A DNA stretch of 64,000 bases from Silvimonas soli (GTDB taxonomy: Bacteria > Pseudomonadota > Gammaproteobacteria > Burkholderiales > Chitinibacteraceae), in assembly GCF_030035605.1 (NCBI RefSeq), contig NZ_CP106736.1:1364001-1428000 (forward strand), read 5' to 3'. The notes below the pieces were generated by a model. The model did no database searches. It was not told the DNA's origin and saw only the letters and a list, made by a program, of their open reading frames with translations. Made by a program: the position numbers and the translations under genes. Shown piece by piece: positions 32,515-41,455 of this stretch; position 1 is the stretch's first letter; each line of letters begins with the position of its first letter.

Positions 32515-35370
32515 TTATTGGTGGCTATCGAGCACGCGCTTGAGGTACTTGGCCGTATGCGATTTCTCGCTCTTGGCCACTTCTTCTGGCGTACCCACGG
32601 CAATGATCTCGCCACCGCCCGCGCCACCTTCCGGCCCCAAGTCGACAATCCAGTCCGCAGTTTTGATCACGTCCAGATTGTGTTCAATCACCACCACCGT
32701 GTTGCCATGTTCGCGCAAGCGTCGCACCACGCCCAGCAACAAGTCGATATCGTGGAAGTGCAAACCGGTAGTTGGCTCATCCAGGATATACAACGTGCGC
32801 CCGGTATCGCGCTTGGACAATTCCAGCGCCAGCTTCACCCGCTGCGCTTCACCACCCGACAACGTGGTGGCGGACTGGCCGAGCCGGATATAGCCCAAGC
32901 CCACGTCCATCAGCGTTTGCAGCTTGCGCGCCACGGTCGGCACGGCCTGGAAGAAAGCCAGCGCGTTCTCCACCGTCATTTCCAGCACTTCGGTAATGTT
33001 CTTGCCCTTGTACTGGACTTCGAGCGTTTCGCGGTTGTAGCGCTTGCCGTGGCAAACATCGCACGGCACGTAAACATCCGGCAGAAAGTGCATTTCCACC
33101 TTGATCACGCCATCGCCCTGACACGCTTCGCAGCGCCCGCCCTTGACGTTAAAACTGAAGCGACCCGGTCCATAACCGCGTTCGCGGCTGGTTGGCACGC
33201 CCGCAAACAACTCGCGGATCGGCGTAAACAAGCCGGTGTAAGTGGCCGGATTGGAACGCGGGGTGCGGCCAATGGGCGACTGATCGACATTGATCACCTT
33301 GTCAAAGTGATCCATACCGTTGATCTCTTGATATGGCGCGGGCTCAGTCGAAGCGCCGTTCAGATCACGCGCCGCAATGGCATACAGCGTGTCATTAATC
33401 AGCGTGGATTTACCCGAGCCCGATACACCCGTTACGCACACCAGCAGGCCGACCGGCAAAGCCAGATCCACATACTTCAGATTGTTGCCATGCGCGCCTT
33501 TAAGCGTGAACCATTTTTCCGGATCAGGGGTGCGGCGGGTTTCTGGCAAGGCAATACGACGCGCACCGGATAAAAACTGCCCAGTGATCGAGTTCGGGTT
33601 CTTCATCACTTCAGACGGAATGCCTTCCGCGATGATTTCACCGCCGTGTTCACCCGCGCCTGGTCCCATATCGACCAGGTAATCGGCAGCGCGGATCGCA
33701 TCTTCATCGTGTTCAACCACAATCACCGTGTTATCCAGATCGCGCAGGCGCATCAGCGTGCCGATCAAGCGATCGTTATCGCGCTGGTGCAGACCGATTG
33801 AGGGTTCATCCAGCACATACATCACGCCGGTCAAGCCCGAACCAATTTGCGATGCCAGCCGAATCCGCTGCGCTTCGCCACCTGACAAGGTATCGGCGCT
33901 GCGTTCCAGACTCAGATAGTCCAGCCCGACGTTCACCAGAAAGCCCAACCGTTCACGGATTTCCTTGACGATTTTCTCGGCGATTTGCGCCTTGTTGCCT
34001 TCAAACGCCAGTTCGGTGAAGAACTTGCTGGAATCACGCAATGCCATCTGCGCAATCTGGTGCAGAGTTTCGGTACCCACTTTCACAAAGCGCGCTTCAC
34101 GGCGCAAACGCGAACCGCCGCAGCTCGGGCACGACTGGTTGTTCTGGTATTTGGCCAGCTCCTCGCGCACCGCAACCGAATCGGTCTCGCGGTAGCGGCG
34201 CTCCAGATTGGGAATGATCCCTTCAAAGGTGTGCGCCCGCTCAAACTTGGTACCGCGCTCGTTCAGATAGATAAAGCGGATTTCATCGCGACCCGAGCCA
34301 TACAACACCACTTTGCGCGTTTCTTCCGGCAGGTCATCCCACGGCGTGTTCAGGTCGAACTCATAGTGCGCGGCCAGACTGGATAACATCTGGAAGTAAA
34401 ACTGGTTGCGCCGGTCCCAACCCTTGATCGCGCCAGCGGCCAGACTCAAGTCCGGATGTGCGACCACGCGTTTGGGATCGAAAAACGTGATCTGGCCCAA
34501 GCCGTCACATTTGGGGCAAGCGCCCATTGGGTTGTTGAACGAGAACAAGCGGGGTTCGAGTTCCGGCAGGCTGAAGCTGCATACCGGACAGGCAAATTTG
34601 GCCGAGAACCAGTGTTCTTTGCCGCTTTCCATTTCCACGGCAATGGCGCGGCCATCGGCATGGCGCAGCGCGGTTTCAAATGACTCCGCTACGCGTTGCT
34701 TAAGATCGGCACGCACCTTCAGGCGGTCGATGACTACTTCAATGGTGTGTTTCTTGTTTTTGTCGAGCTTGGGCACGGCTTCGAGCTCGCACACCTCGCC
34801 ATCTACCCGCACCCGCACAAAACCTTGCGCGCGCAGTTCCTCAAACAGCTCCAGGTTCTCGCCTTTGCGGCCGATAATCACTGGCGCCAAGATCATCAAG
34901 CGGGTGTCTTCAGGCAACGACAACACGTGGTCGACCATCTGGCTGACGGTTTGCGATTCCAGTGGCAAGTCGTGATCCGGGCAATACGGCGTGCCGACGC
35001 GGGCAAACAGCAAGCGCAGATAGTCGTGGATTTCGGTCACGGTGCCGACGGTAGAACGCGGATTATGGCTGGTGGCTTTTTGCTCAATGGAGATCGCCGG
35101 ACTCAGGCCCTCGATCAGATCCACGTCTGGCTTTTCCATCAGTTGCAGGAACTGGCGGGCGTAGGCGGAGAGCGACTCCACGTAGCGACGCTGGCCTTCG
35201 GCATACAAGGTATCAAACGCCAGCGACGATTTACCCGAGCCAGACAACCCGGTAATCACCACCAGCTTGCCGCGCGGCAAATCCAGGCTGACGTTCTTCA
35301 GGTTGTGTGTGCGTGCCCCGCGAATGCGGATCAGCGGGATATCTTGATCGATAGTGGAACGATAGTTCAT
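32515..35370 (-). CDS. uvrA: Excinuclease ABC subunit A
   Basis: UvrA of 951 residues, the damage-recognition ATPase of nucleotide excision repair. The two P-loops are GLSGSGKSSLAFDTLYAEGQ (near 35) and GVSGSGKSTLINDTLY (near 655); two LSGGEAQRI/V signatures and two zinc-finger sets (CPVCSFSLPELEPRLFSFN region; CEACQGDG with CDVCHGKRYN) are intact. The ATG at 35370 was preferred (MNYRSTIDQD); a 9-codon longer frame exists. Confidence 0.98.
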   Translation of the reverse strand: MNYRSTIDQDIPLIRIRGARTHNLKNVSLDLPRGKLVVITGLSGSGKSSLAFDTLYAEGQRRYVESLSAYARQFLQLMEKPDVDLIEGLSPAISIEQKATSHNPRSTVGTVTEIHDYLRLLFARVGTPYCPDHDLPLESQTVSQMVDHVLSLPEDTRLMILAPVIIGRKGENLELFEELRAQGFVRVRVDGEVCELEAVPKLDKNKKHTIEVVIDRLKVRADLKQRVAESFETALRHADGRAIAVEMESGKEHWFSAKFACPVCSFSLPELEPRLFSFNNPMGACPKCDGLGQITFFDPKRVVAHPDLSLAAGAIKGWDRRNQFYFQMLSSLAAHYEFDLNTPWDDLPEETRKVVLYGSGRDEIRFIYLNERGTKFERAHTFEGIIPNLERRYRETDSVAVREELAKYQNNQSCPSCGGSRLRREARFVKVGTETLHQIAQMALRDSSKFFTELAFEGNKAQIAEKIVKEIRERLGFLVNVGLDYLSLERSADTLSGGEAQRIRLASQIGSGLTGVMYVLDEPSIGLHQRDNDRLIGTLMRLRDLDNTVIVVEHDEDAIRAADYLVDMGPGAGEHGGEIIAEGIPSEVMKNPNSITGQFLSGARRIALPETRRTPDPEKWFTLKGAHGNNLKYVDLALPVGLLVCVTGVSGSGKSTLINDTLYAIAARDLNGASTEPAPYQEINGMDHFDKVINVDQSPIGRTPRSNPATYTGLFTPIRELFAGVPTSRERGYGPGRFSFNVKGGRCEACQGDGVIKVEMHFLPDVYVPCDVCHGKRYNRETLEVQYKGKNITEVLEMTVENALAFFQAVPTVARKLQTLMDVGLGYIRLGQSATTLSGGEAQRVKLALELSKRDTGRTLYILDEPTTGLHFHDIDLLLGVVRRLREHGNTVVVIEHNLDVIKTADWIVDLGPEGGAGGGEIIAVGTPEEVAKSEKSHTAKYLKRVLDSHQ

Positions 35371-35657
35371 GCGCCTGATGCCATTCTCGAAAGCCAATCC
35401 GTCAATATAACAGAATCAGCCTGCCCAGCCGGAGCCTTGCCCGGTCAGAACAGCACTGATTTGTGCGCCAGAGGATGGGAGATTGCAAAACGCGCAGCCA
35501 TAGACAGCAAATACCCCAAGCCTGCGCAACAGAGCATGAAATGGGGCCGATAGCGCGAAACTCCAAACATTCGAAACATAAAATCGCCATACCAATGCCA
35601 GACGGCGTACTGCCGCCTGCTAGAATGTCACTTTTACCGCCGCCCCTACCCCACGTC

Positions 35658-36875
35658 ATGCAAAACAGCCTGAGCACCACGGCCAATTCCACTACCGCCC
35701 ATGAACAAGGCACCGCCTACCGGGTGCTGGGGGCAATCAGCTTTTCGCACCTGCTGAACGACATGATCCAGTCGCTGATTCTGGCGATCTATCCGATCCT
35801 GAAGGGCGGTTTCAATCTGAGCTTTACCCAGATTGGCCTGATTACCCTCACCTACCAGATCACGGCTTCCTTGCTGCAGCCGCTGGTGGGTTTGTATACC
35901 GACAAAAAACCGCAACCCTATTCGCTGCCGATCGGCATGGGCTTTACCTTGTGCGGTCTGTTACTGCTGTCAGTGGCGCCCAACTTTGGCACCTTGCTGG
36001 CGGCTGCGGCGCTGGTTGGCACGGGCTCGTCGATCTTTCACCCGGAATCCAGCCGCGTAGCGCGCATGGCTTCGGGTGGGCGTCACGGCCTTGCGCAATC
36101 GCTGTTTCAAGTGGGCGGTAACCTGGGCTCATCGTTTGGCCCCTTGCTGGCCGCCGCGATCATCGTGCCGTATGGCCAGCCCAGCATCGCCTGGTTCTCC
36201 GTCGCGGCGCTGGTGGCCATTGCGGTTTTGTTCAAGGTCGGTGCCTGGTATCGGGCGCATCATCTGGGCGCACGCGGCAAAGCCGGTCGCAAGGCGGTGC
36301 ATAATCTGAGCCGCAAGCAGGTAGGGTTCTCCATCGGTATCTTGCTGCTGCTGATTTTCTCCAAGTATTTCTACATGGCCAGCATTGGCAGCTATTTCAC
36401 CTTCTACCTGATGAGCAAGTTTCACCTGTCGGTGCAGTCGGCCCAGGTGCACTTGTTTATCTTCTTGTTTGCGGTAGCCGCCGGTACGGTGATTGGCGGC
36501 CCGCTGGGCGATAAAATCGGCCGCAAGTATGTCATCTGGGGTTCGATCCTGGGCGTTGCTCCTTTTACGCTGGCATTGCCGTACGCCGATCTGTTCTGGA
36601 CTGGCGTGCTCACGGCCATCATTGGCGTGATTCTGGCCTCCGCGTTCTCGGCCATTCTGGTGTACGCCCAGGAACTCATCCCCGGCAAAGTGGGCATGGT
36701 TTCCGGTCTGTTCTTCGGCTTTGCCTTTGGCATGGGCGGGATTGGCGCCGCAGTACTGGGCACGCTGGCCGATCACACCAGTATTGATTTTGTTTACCAC
36801 GTCTGCGCGTTCCTGCCGCTGATTGGCTTGTTGACGGCGTTTTTGCCCAACCTGGAACAACCGAAAAAGGCTTAA
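35658..36875 (+). CDS. fsr: MFS exporter, Fsr (fosmidomycin resistance) type
   Basis: Major facilitator protein of 405 residues, the length of E. coli Fsr, with 12 predicted helices. FSHLLNDMIQSLILAIYPIL is the first helix signature of this group, and DKIGRKYVIW the central loop motif. Fsr relatives export fosmidomycin; the natural substrate is unknown. The ATG at 35658 was chosen; upstream in-frame ATGs lie in what looks like promoter (TAGAAT at 35620-35625). It diverges from uvrA. Confidence 0.88.
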   Translation: MQNSLSTTANSTTAHEQGTAYRVLGAISFSHLLNDMIQSLILAIYPILKGGFNLSFTQIGLITLTYQITASLLQPLVGLYTDKKPQPYSLPIGMGFTLCGLLLLSVAPNFGTLLAAAALVGTGSSIFHPESSRVARMASGGRHGLAQSLFQVGGNLGSSFGPLLAAAIIVPYGQPSIAWFSVAALVAIAVLFKVGAWYRAHHLGARGKAGRKAVHNLSRKQVGFSIGILLLLIFSKYFYMASIGSYFTFYLMSKFHLSVQSAQVHLFIFLFAVAAGTVIGGPLGDKIGRKYVIWGSILGVAPFTLALPYADLFWTGVLTAIIGVILASAFSAILVYAQELIPGKVGMVSGLFFGFAFGMGGIGAAVLGTLADHTSIDFVYHVCAFLPLIGLLTAFLPNLEQPKKA

Positions 36876-36884
36876 CCGGCTCGC

Positions 36885-38282
36885 ATGGCTTCTGCATCAT
36901 CTGAAAACTCAATGACTCCACTGGAATTACGCGCCTCGCTCGGCCTGGCCGGGCTGTACGCCCTGCGCATGCTGGGCATGTTTCTGATCCTGCCGGTGTT
37001 TGCGGTGTACGCCACACACTTGTCCGGCGGCGAAAACCACGCCCTGGTGGGGCTGGCGTTCGGTGCTTACGGGCTAACCCAGGCCATCCTGCAATTGCCG
37101 TTTGGCATGTGGTCCGACCGGGTTGGCCGCAAAAAGGTGATCTACTTTGGCCTGGTGATGTTTGCCATTGGTAGCCTTGTATGCGCCAGCGCCACCAGCA
37201 TTGAATGGATGATTGCCGGTCGCGCGTTGCAAGGTGCCGGTGCAATCTCTGCGGCGATTACGGCGCTGCTGGCCGACCTCACCCGCGAAGAAAACCGTAC
37301 CAAAGCGATGGCGATGATTGGTGGCAGTATCGCCACCACCTTCGCCATCTCGCTCGTAGCCGCGCCCGCACTGGCAGAGTGGATAGGCTTGCCGGGGATT
37401 TTTCTGCTGACTGCCGGGTTGACCATTGCCGCGATCATCGGCGTATGGAAGATCATCCCCACCCCGACCATCTCGCGCTTTCACTCCGACGCTGAAGCCA
37501 GCACCAGCCGCTTGCCCGCCGTACTCAAACACCCGCAGCTGCGCCGCCTGAATTACGGCGTGTTCGCCCTGCATGCCGCGCAAATGGCCATGTTTACGGT
37601 GATGCCCTTGTTGCTGGCCAGCACCGGACATATCCCGGTAGACGGGCACTGGAAGGTGTATCTGCCGGTGGTGCTGATCGGCTTTGTGTTTATGGTGCCA
37701 GCAGTAATCGTCGCGGAGAAACGCAACAAGCTCAAACGCGTGTTCTTGTTGGCCATTGCCTTGATGCTGGTCGCGCAAACCGGCATGGCCTTGTACATGC
37801 CCAACTTGCTGATGATCTGCTTCTGGCTGGGTTTGTACTTTATTGCTTTCAATATCCTGGAAGCCACCCAACCGAGCCTGATCTCCAAAATCGCCCCGAC
37901 TGATGCCAAAGGCACGGCCATGGGCGTGTACAACACCTGCCAGTCGCTGGCGATGTTTGTCGGTTCCGCAGCGGCGGGCTGGTTGTATCAGCACTCCGGC
38001 GCGACGCCGGTGTTCTGGCTGTGCGCCGGGTTGATGGCGATCTGGTTGATCGTCACCTTTGGTCTGGTGCCCCCGTTGCCAGTCAAGACCCGCATGTTTC
38101 ATATCGGTGAAGACTGGACCGGTAATCCAGCAGAGCTGTCGCAGAACCTGGCGAAGATTACCGGTGTAAAGGAAGCGGTGGTGCTGATCGAAGAACGCGT
38201 GGCCTTGCTCAAAGTGCTGCAAAGCGGCTGGGATGAAGCGTCGGCGCTGGTGTTGATCGAACAGACCACTGTTAACGCCTGA
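36885..38282 (+). CDS. MFS transporter with C-terminal YAM domain, YajR-like
   Basis: A 465-residue MFS protein. Twelve helices fill residues 15-390 (WSDRVGRKKVIYFGL is the loop 2-3 motif), followed by about 70 cytoplasmic residues starting KTRMFHIGEDWTGNPAEL, which resemble the ferredoxin-like YAM domain of E. coli YajR. Substrate unknown. It starts 9 bases after fsr. In related betaproteobacteria ssb tends to follow this gene; here an 8-kb block intervenes. Confidence 0.88.
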   Translation: MASASSENSMTPLELRASLGLAGLYALRMLGMFLILPVFAVYATHLSGGENHALVGLAFGAYGLTQAILQLPFGMWSDRVGRKKVIYFGLVMFAIGSLVCASATSIEWMIAGRALQGAGAISAAITALLADLTREENRTKAMAMIGGSIATTFAISLVAAPALAEWIGLPGIFLLTAGLTIAAIIGVWKIIPTPTISRFHSDAEASTSRLPAVLKHPQLRRLNYGVFALHAAQMAMFTVMPLLLASTGHIPVDGHWKVYLPVVLIGFVFMVPAVIVAEKRNKLKRVFLLAIALMLVAQTGMALYMPNLLMICFWLGLYFIAFNILEATQPSLISKIAPTDAKGTAMGVYNTCQSLAMFVGSAAAGWLYQHSGATPVFWLCAGLMAIWLIVTFGLVPPLPVKTRMFHIGEDWTGNPAELSQNLAKITGVKEAVVLIEERVALLKVLQSGWDEASALVLIEQTTVNA

Positions 38283-38319
38283 CAGCGGCACGTCTCAGCA
38301 CCAAACACCCGTCATCTGT

Positions 38320-39012
38320 TCAGGACTGGCGAAACAGCTTTTCTGCCACACGGCTGAGATGCTCAACCATTGCTGCCCGCGCCGCGCCAGCATCGCGCGC
38401 AGCAATGGCCTCGTATACCGCCCGGTGCTCCGCCACCACCTGATCGGCCCATTCCGCTACGCCATAGTGGGTTTCCAGTTGCTGGAACAGCGGCGTATAG
38501 CGTTTATTCCACAACTGTTCAGCGGTTTGCTGCAGCACGTCATTGCCGGTCATTTCGGCAATCAGAAAGTGAAACCGCTGGTCGTGGGCATGAAAAGCCG
38601 CGTTCTCTTCCCGTTCTGCGGCCATGTCATCCACTAACTGGCCCAGCGCGACGATTTGATCAGTACTGCCGCGTACGGCAGCCAGCGCCGCCAGTTCACT
38701 TTCGATAACGCTGCGGGCTTCCAGTAGCTCTGTAGCGCTGGTGATGTCCGCTTGCGGTGGCGCGGGTTCTGCTGGTTGCTCTGACCGCATGACAAAAACG
38801 CCGGTGCCGGTGCGAATCTCCACCCACCCGGCGATTTCCAGCGCAATTAACGCCTCGCGTACCGAGGATCGCCCTACTCCCAATTGCCGGGCCAGATCAC
38901 GCTCGGCGGGCAGCGCCTCACCTACTTTGAAGCGACCATCCTGGATGAACTGGATGATCAGATTGGAAATCTGCCGATAAAGCCGCTCAACTTTCAGTGT
39001 TGGTAATTCCAT
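38320..39012 (-). CDS. GntR-family (FadR subgroup) regulator, UxuR/ExuR-like
   Basis: A 230-residue regulator. The N-terminal winged helix (about 10-75) includes GEALPAERDLARQLGVGRSSVREALIALE, and the C-terminal FCD ligand domain (about 85-225) has helical metal-binding histidines. Divergent from uxuA, it most probably senses fructuronate or glucuronate and represses the block 38.3-46.3 kb. An inverted repeat in the intervening 211 bases is the likely operator. Confidence 0.88.
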   Translation of the reverse strand: MELPTLKVERLYRQISNLIIQFIQDGRFKVGEALPAERDLARQLGVGRSSVREALIALEIAGWVEIRTGTGVFVMRSEQPAEPAPPQADITSATELLEARSVIESELAALAAVRGSTDQIVALGQLVDDMAAEREENAAFHAHDQRFHFLIAEMTGNDVLQQTAEQLWNKRYTPLFQQLETHYGVAEWADQVVAEHRAVYEAIAARDAGAARAAMVEHLSRVAEKLFRQS

Positions 39013-39108
39013 AAAAAACCTGTTCGATAATTTTTGCTTTGGCTGCGAATGTGCCGTGCATACGACGACCTGTCAAAAAGCAGGAAATAGAGTTGGCTAT
39101 CTTTTGTT

Positions 39109-39148
39109 CCTCATCAATTTTCCCCCTTGTCATGGGAAATTGATAAGG
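39109..39148. promoter_or_regulatory. Inverted repeat between the GntR gene and uxuA, probable operator
   Basis: Arms CCTCATCAATTT (39109-39120) and AAATTGATAAGG (39137-39148) match at 11 of 12 positions around a 16-base centre that itself has TCCC and GGGA ends. AAATTGAT resembles one half of the AAATTGGT-type UxuR/ExuR box. It lies about 76 bases before uxuA. Confidence 0.5.
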
Positions 39149-39223
39149 CAATACTTCAGCCAAGCAATTCAGGTGGCCTGACCACCATGCCACAAGACCA
39201 TTATCGCTGATTTGGAGTTGACG

Positions 39224-40282
39224 ATGAAAATGACTTTTCGCTGGTACGGCGACAACGACCCGGTGCCTTTGAGCTACATCCGCCAGATTCCCGGCATGTA
39301 CGGCATCGTCTCCGCCGTTTACGACATCCCGGTCGGCGCAGCCTGGCCGCTGGCTAACATCCAGTCACTCAAAGCCAAAGTTGAAGCGCACGGCCTCAAA
39401 CTAGAGGTGATCGAAAGCGTGCCGGTGCATGAAGACATCAAACTGGGCAAACCTGCTCGCGATTCGCTGATCGACAACTACTGCCAGACCCTGCGTAATC
39501 TGGCGCATTGCGGCTTGAAAGTGGTCTGCTACAACTTCATGCCGGTGTTCGACTGGACCCGCACCACGCTGGAAAAAGAACTGCCGGACGGCTCAAAAAC
39601 GCTGGCATTTGATATGGAAACCGTCAACCAGATCGACCCATCCCAAGGCATCCAGTTACCCGGCTGGGATGCCAGCTACCAGCCCGATGAACTCAAGGCG
39701 CTGCTGGCCGAATACCGTCAGATTGGCGAGGAACAATTGTGGGCCAATCTGGAATACTTTCTGCGCGGTGTGATCCCGGTAGCTGAGGAGGTCGGCATCA
39801 AAATGGCCATCCATCCGGATGACCCACCCCGCCCTATCTTTGGCCTGCCGCGCATTGTCAAAAACCGTGCTGACCTGGCCCGCCTGCTGGCCATCGTCGA
39901 TACACCAGCGAATGGACTGACCTTGTGCTCTGGCTCGCTCGGCGCAGATTGCCACAACGATATCGCGGCCATGGTGCGCGAATTTGCAGGCTTGGGGCGT
40001 ATTCATTTCGCTCATCTACGCAACGTCAAAGTGAACGAAGCGGGCGACTTTTACGAAACCAGCCATCGTTCGGAAGATGGTTCGCTGGATATGGCGGCCA
40101 TCATGCAGGCGTATTACGACGCAGGCTTCGAGGGGTATGTGCGTCCAGACCATGGCCGCATGATCTGGGGTGAAACCGGCAAACCGGGCTACGGTCTGTA
40201 TGACCGGGCGCTGGGCGCGGTGTACCTGAATGGCTTGTGGGAAGGCATCGCCCGGACGCATGCAAAGGGAGAAAAAGCATGA
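39224..40282 (+). CDS. uxuA: Mannonate dehydratase
   Basis: UxuA of 352 residues dehydrates D-mannonate to 2-keto-3-deoxygluconate. FRWYGDNDPVPLSYIRQIPG opens the TIM barrel, and metal-site segments include VGIKMAIHPDDPP and TLCSGSLGADCHND. GGAG lies six bases before the ATG at 39224. The stop overlaps the next gene by ATGA. Confidence 0.96.
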   Translation: MKMTFRWYGDNDPVPLSYIRQIPGMYGIVSAVYDIPVGAAWPLANIQSLKAKVEAHGLKLEVIESVPVHEDIKLGKPARDSLIDNYCQTLRNLAHCGLKVVCYNFMPVFDWTRTTLEKELPDGSKTLAFDMETVNQIDPSQGIQLPGWDASYQPDELKALLAEYRQIGEEQLWANLEYFLRGVIPVAEEVGIKMAIHPDDPPRPIFGLPRIVKNRADLARLLAIVDTPANGLTLCSGSLGADCHNDIAAMVREFAGLGRIHFAHLRNVKVNEAGDFYETSHRSEDGSLDMAAIMQAYYDAGFEGYVRPDHGRMIWGETGKPGYGLYDRALGAVYLNGLWEGIARTHAKGEKA

Positions 40283-41172
40283 TCACGCTCAACCAGGCTA
40301 TTGCGCTGCCCTTTGTTCCCACAGATCTGGCCGGCCAAGTTGCCGTGGTCACCGGTGCTGGTGGCGTACTTTGCAGTGTGCTGGCGGGAGCGCTGGCTCG
40401 TAGCGGCATGAAGGTGGCATTGCTGGACCTTGATGCCGACGCCGCTCGCCGCACTGCAGCCCAACTGCAAGCACAAGGCTGTGAAGCCATCGGCATCGGC
40501 GCTGACGTGCTTGGACGAGAGTCGCTGGAACTCGCTGCGGCTGAAGTGCTGGCCAGGCTGGGACCTTGCTCACTGCTGCTGAACGGCGCTGGCGGCAATC
40601 ACCCCAAGGGCACCACAAGCAAAGAATGGCTGGAACCTGGTGATCTGCAAGCCGCAGACCTGACCACTTTCTTTGACCTGGATAGCGAGAAGATCGGCTT
40701 TGTGTTCGATCTCAATTTTCTGGGTTCGCTGCTGCCCACTCAGGTCTTTGCCAGGCAAATGCTCAACGCCGACGGTTCCGCCCGTCCTGGTTGCAGCATC
40801 ATCAATATCTCGTCAATGAATGCCTTCTGCCCGCTGACCAAAATCCCGGCCTATAGCGCAGCCAAAGCCGCGGTCAGCAATTTCACCCAATGGCTGGCGG
40901 TGCATTTCAGCAAAGTGGGGATTCGCTGCAATGCCATTGCGCCGGGTTTTTTCCTGACCGCACAAAATCATCGTTTATTGATTGACGAGGCCAGTGGCCA
41001 ACCCACTGCGCGTGCGCAAAAAATTGTGTCGCATACGCCGATGGGGCGGTTTGGCGAAGCGGAGGAGTTGGTTGGGCCGTTGTTGTGGCTGGCCAGTCCA
41101 GTAGCATCAGGCTTTGTGAATGGCGTGGTAGTGCCGGTAGATGGCGGCTTTGCCGCATATTCCGGCGTCTGA
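40279..41172 (+). CDS. SDR-family D-mannonate oxidoreductase (fructuronate reductase)
   Basis: A 297-residue short-chain dehydrogenase. VAVVTGAGGVLCSVLAGALA is the NAD-binding loop (slightly atypical for Gly spacing), and Ser in NISSMNAF with YSAAKAAV form the catalytic site. SDR enzymes of this type (YjmF of Bacillus) reduce fructuronate to mannonate in place of UxuB. Translationally coupled to uxuA, which uses its product. GGGAG precedes the ATG. Confidence 0.9.
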   Translation: MITLNQAIALPFVPTDLAGQVAVVTGAGGVLCSVLAGALARSGMKVALLDLDADAARRTAAQLQAQGCEAIGIGADVLGRESLELAAAEVLARLGPCSLLLNGAGGNHPKGTTSKEWLEPGDLQAADLTTFFDLDSEKIGFVFDLNFLGSLLPTQVFARQMLNADGSARPGCSIINISSMNAFCPLTKIPAYSAAKAAVSNFTQWLAVHFSKVGIRCNAIAPGFFLTAQNHRLLIDEASGQPTARAQKIVSHTPMGRFGEAEELVGPLLWLASPVASGFVNGVVVPVDGGFAAYSGV

Positions 41173-41455
41173 CTTTCGCATTTAGGCGTTCCGGTGCGCC
41201 GCGTTAGCGAACCGGAAGAATTACAAATGCATCCATCGATTTAACAGAGCGTTTTGAATAAGGTGTTGGCGGCTACGCCGCCAACTCCGGGAAAGTTGCG
41301 CCAGAAACCTCATTAACCAGTTCACGCGGGAGTAAATCACGCACCACACTCGCAGGGTAAGGCAACGCTCGGTTCACGTTGCAAACCAGGAACCTGTTCA
41401 ATCGTTTGTTGCGTGCCTGACTATTTGTTTCTAAATCAAGTCAATAGGAAAATAA
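41173..41455 (+). promoter_or_regulatory. Intergenic region with hairpin, upstream of the beta-glucuronidase gene
   Basis: A perfect hairpin with arms GTTGGCGGC and GCCGCCAAC around TAC lies at 41265-41285, without a T-run. Closer to the gene, CAATCGTTTG (41399-41408) resembles a weak CG-centred LacI-family site. No copy of the repeat upstream of uxuA was seen. The base composition shifts toward A+T near the right end. Confidence 0.45.

Noticed and set aside
37074..38291. A 405-codon antisense frame over the yajR-like gene, and similar long antisense frames over mltD (29903-31120) and uvrA (32440-33573)
   Set aside because: The sense frames are clear known proteins; the antisense products are His/Gln/Arg-rich without motifs.
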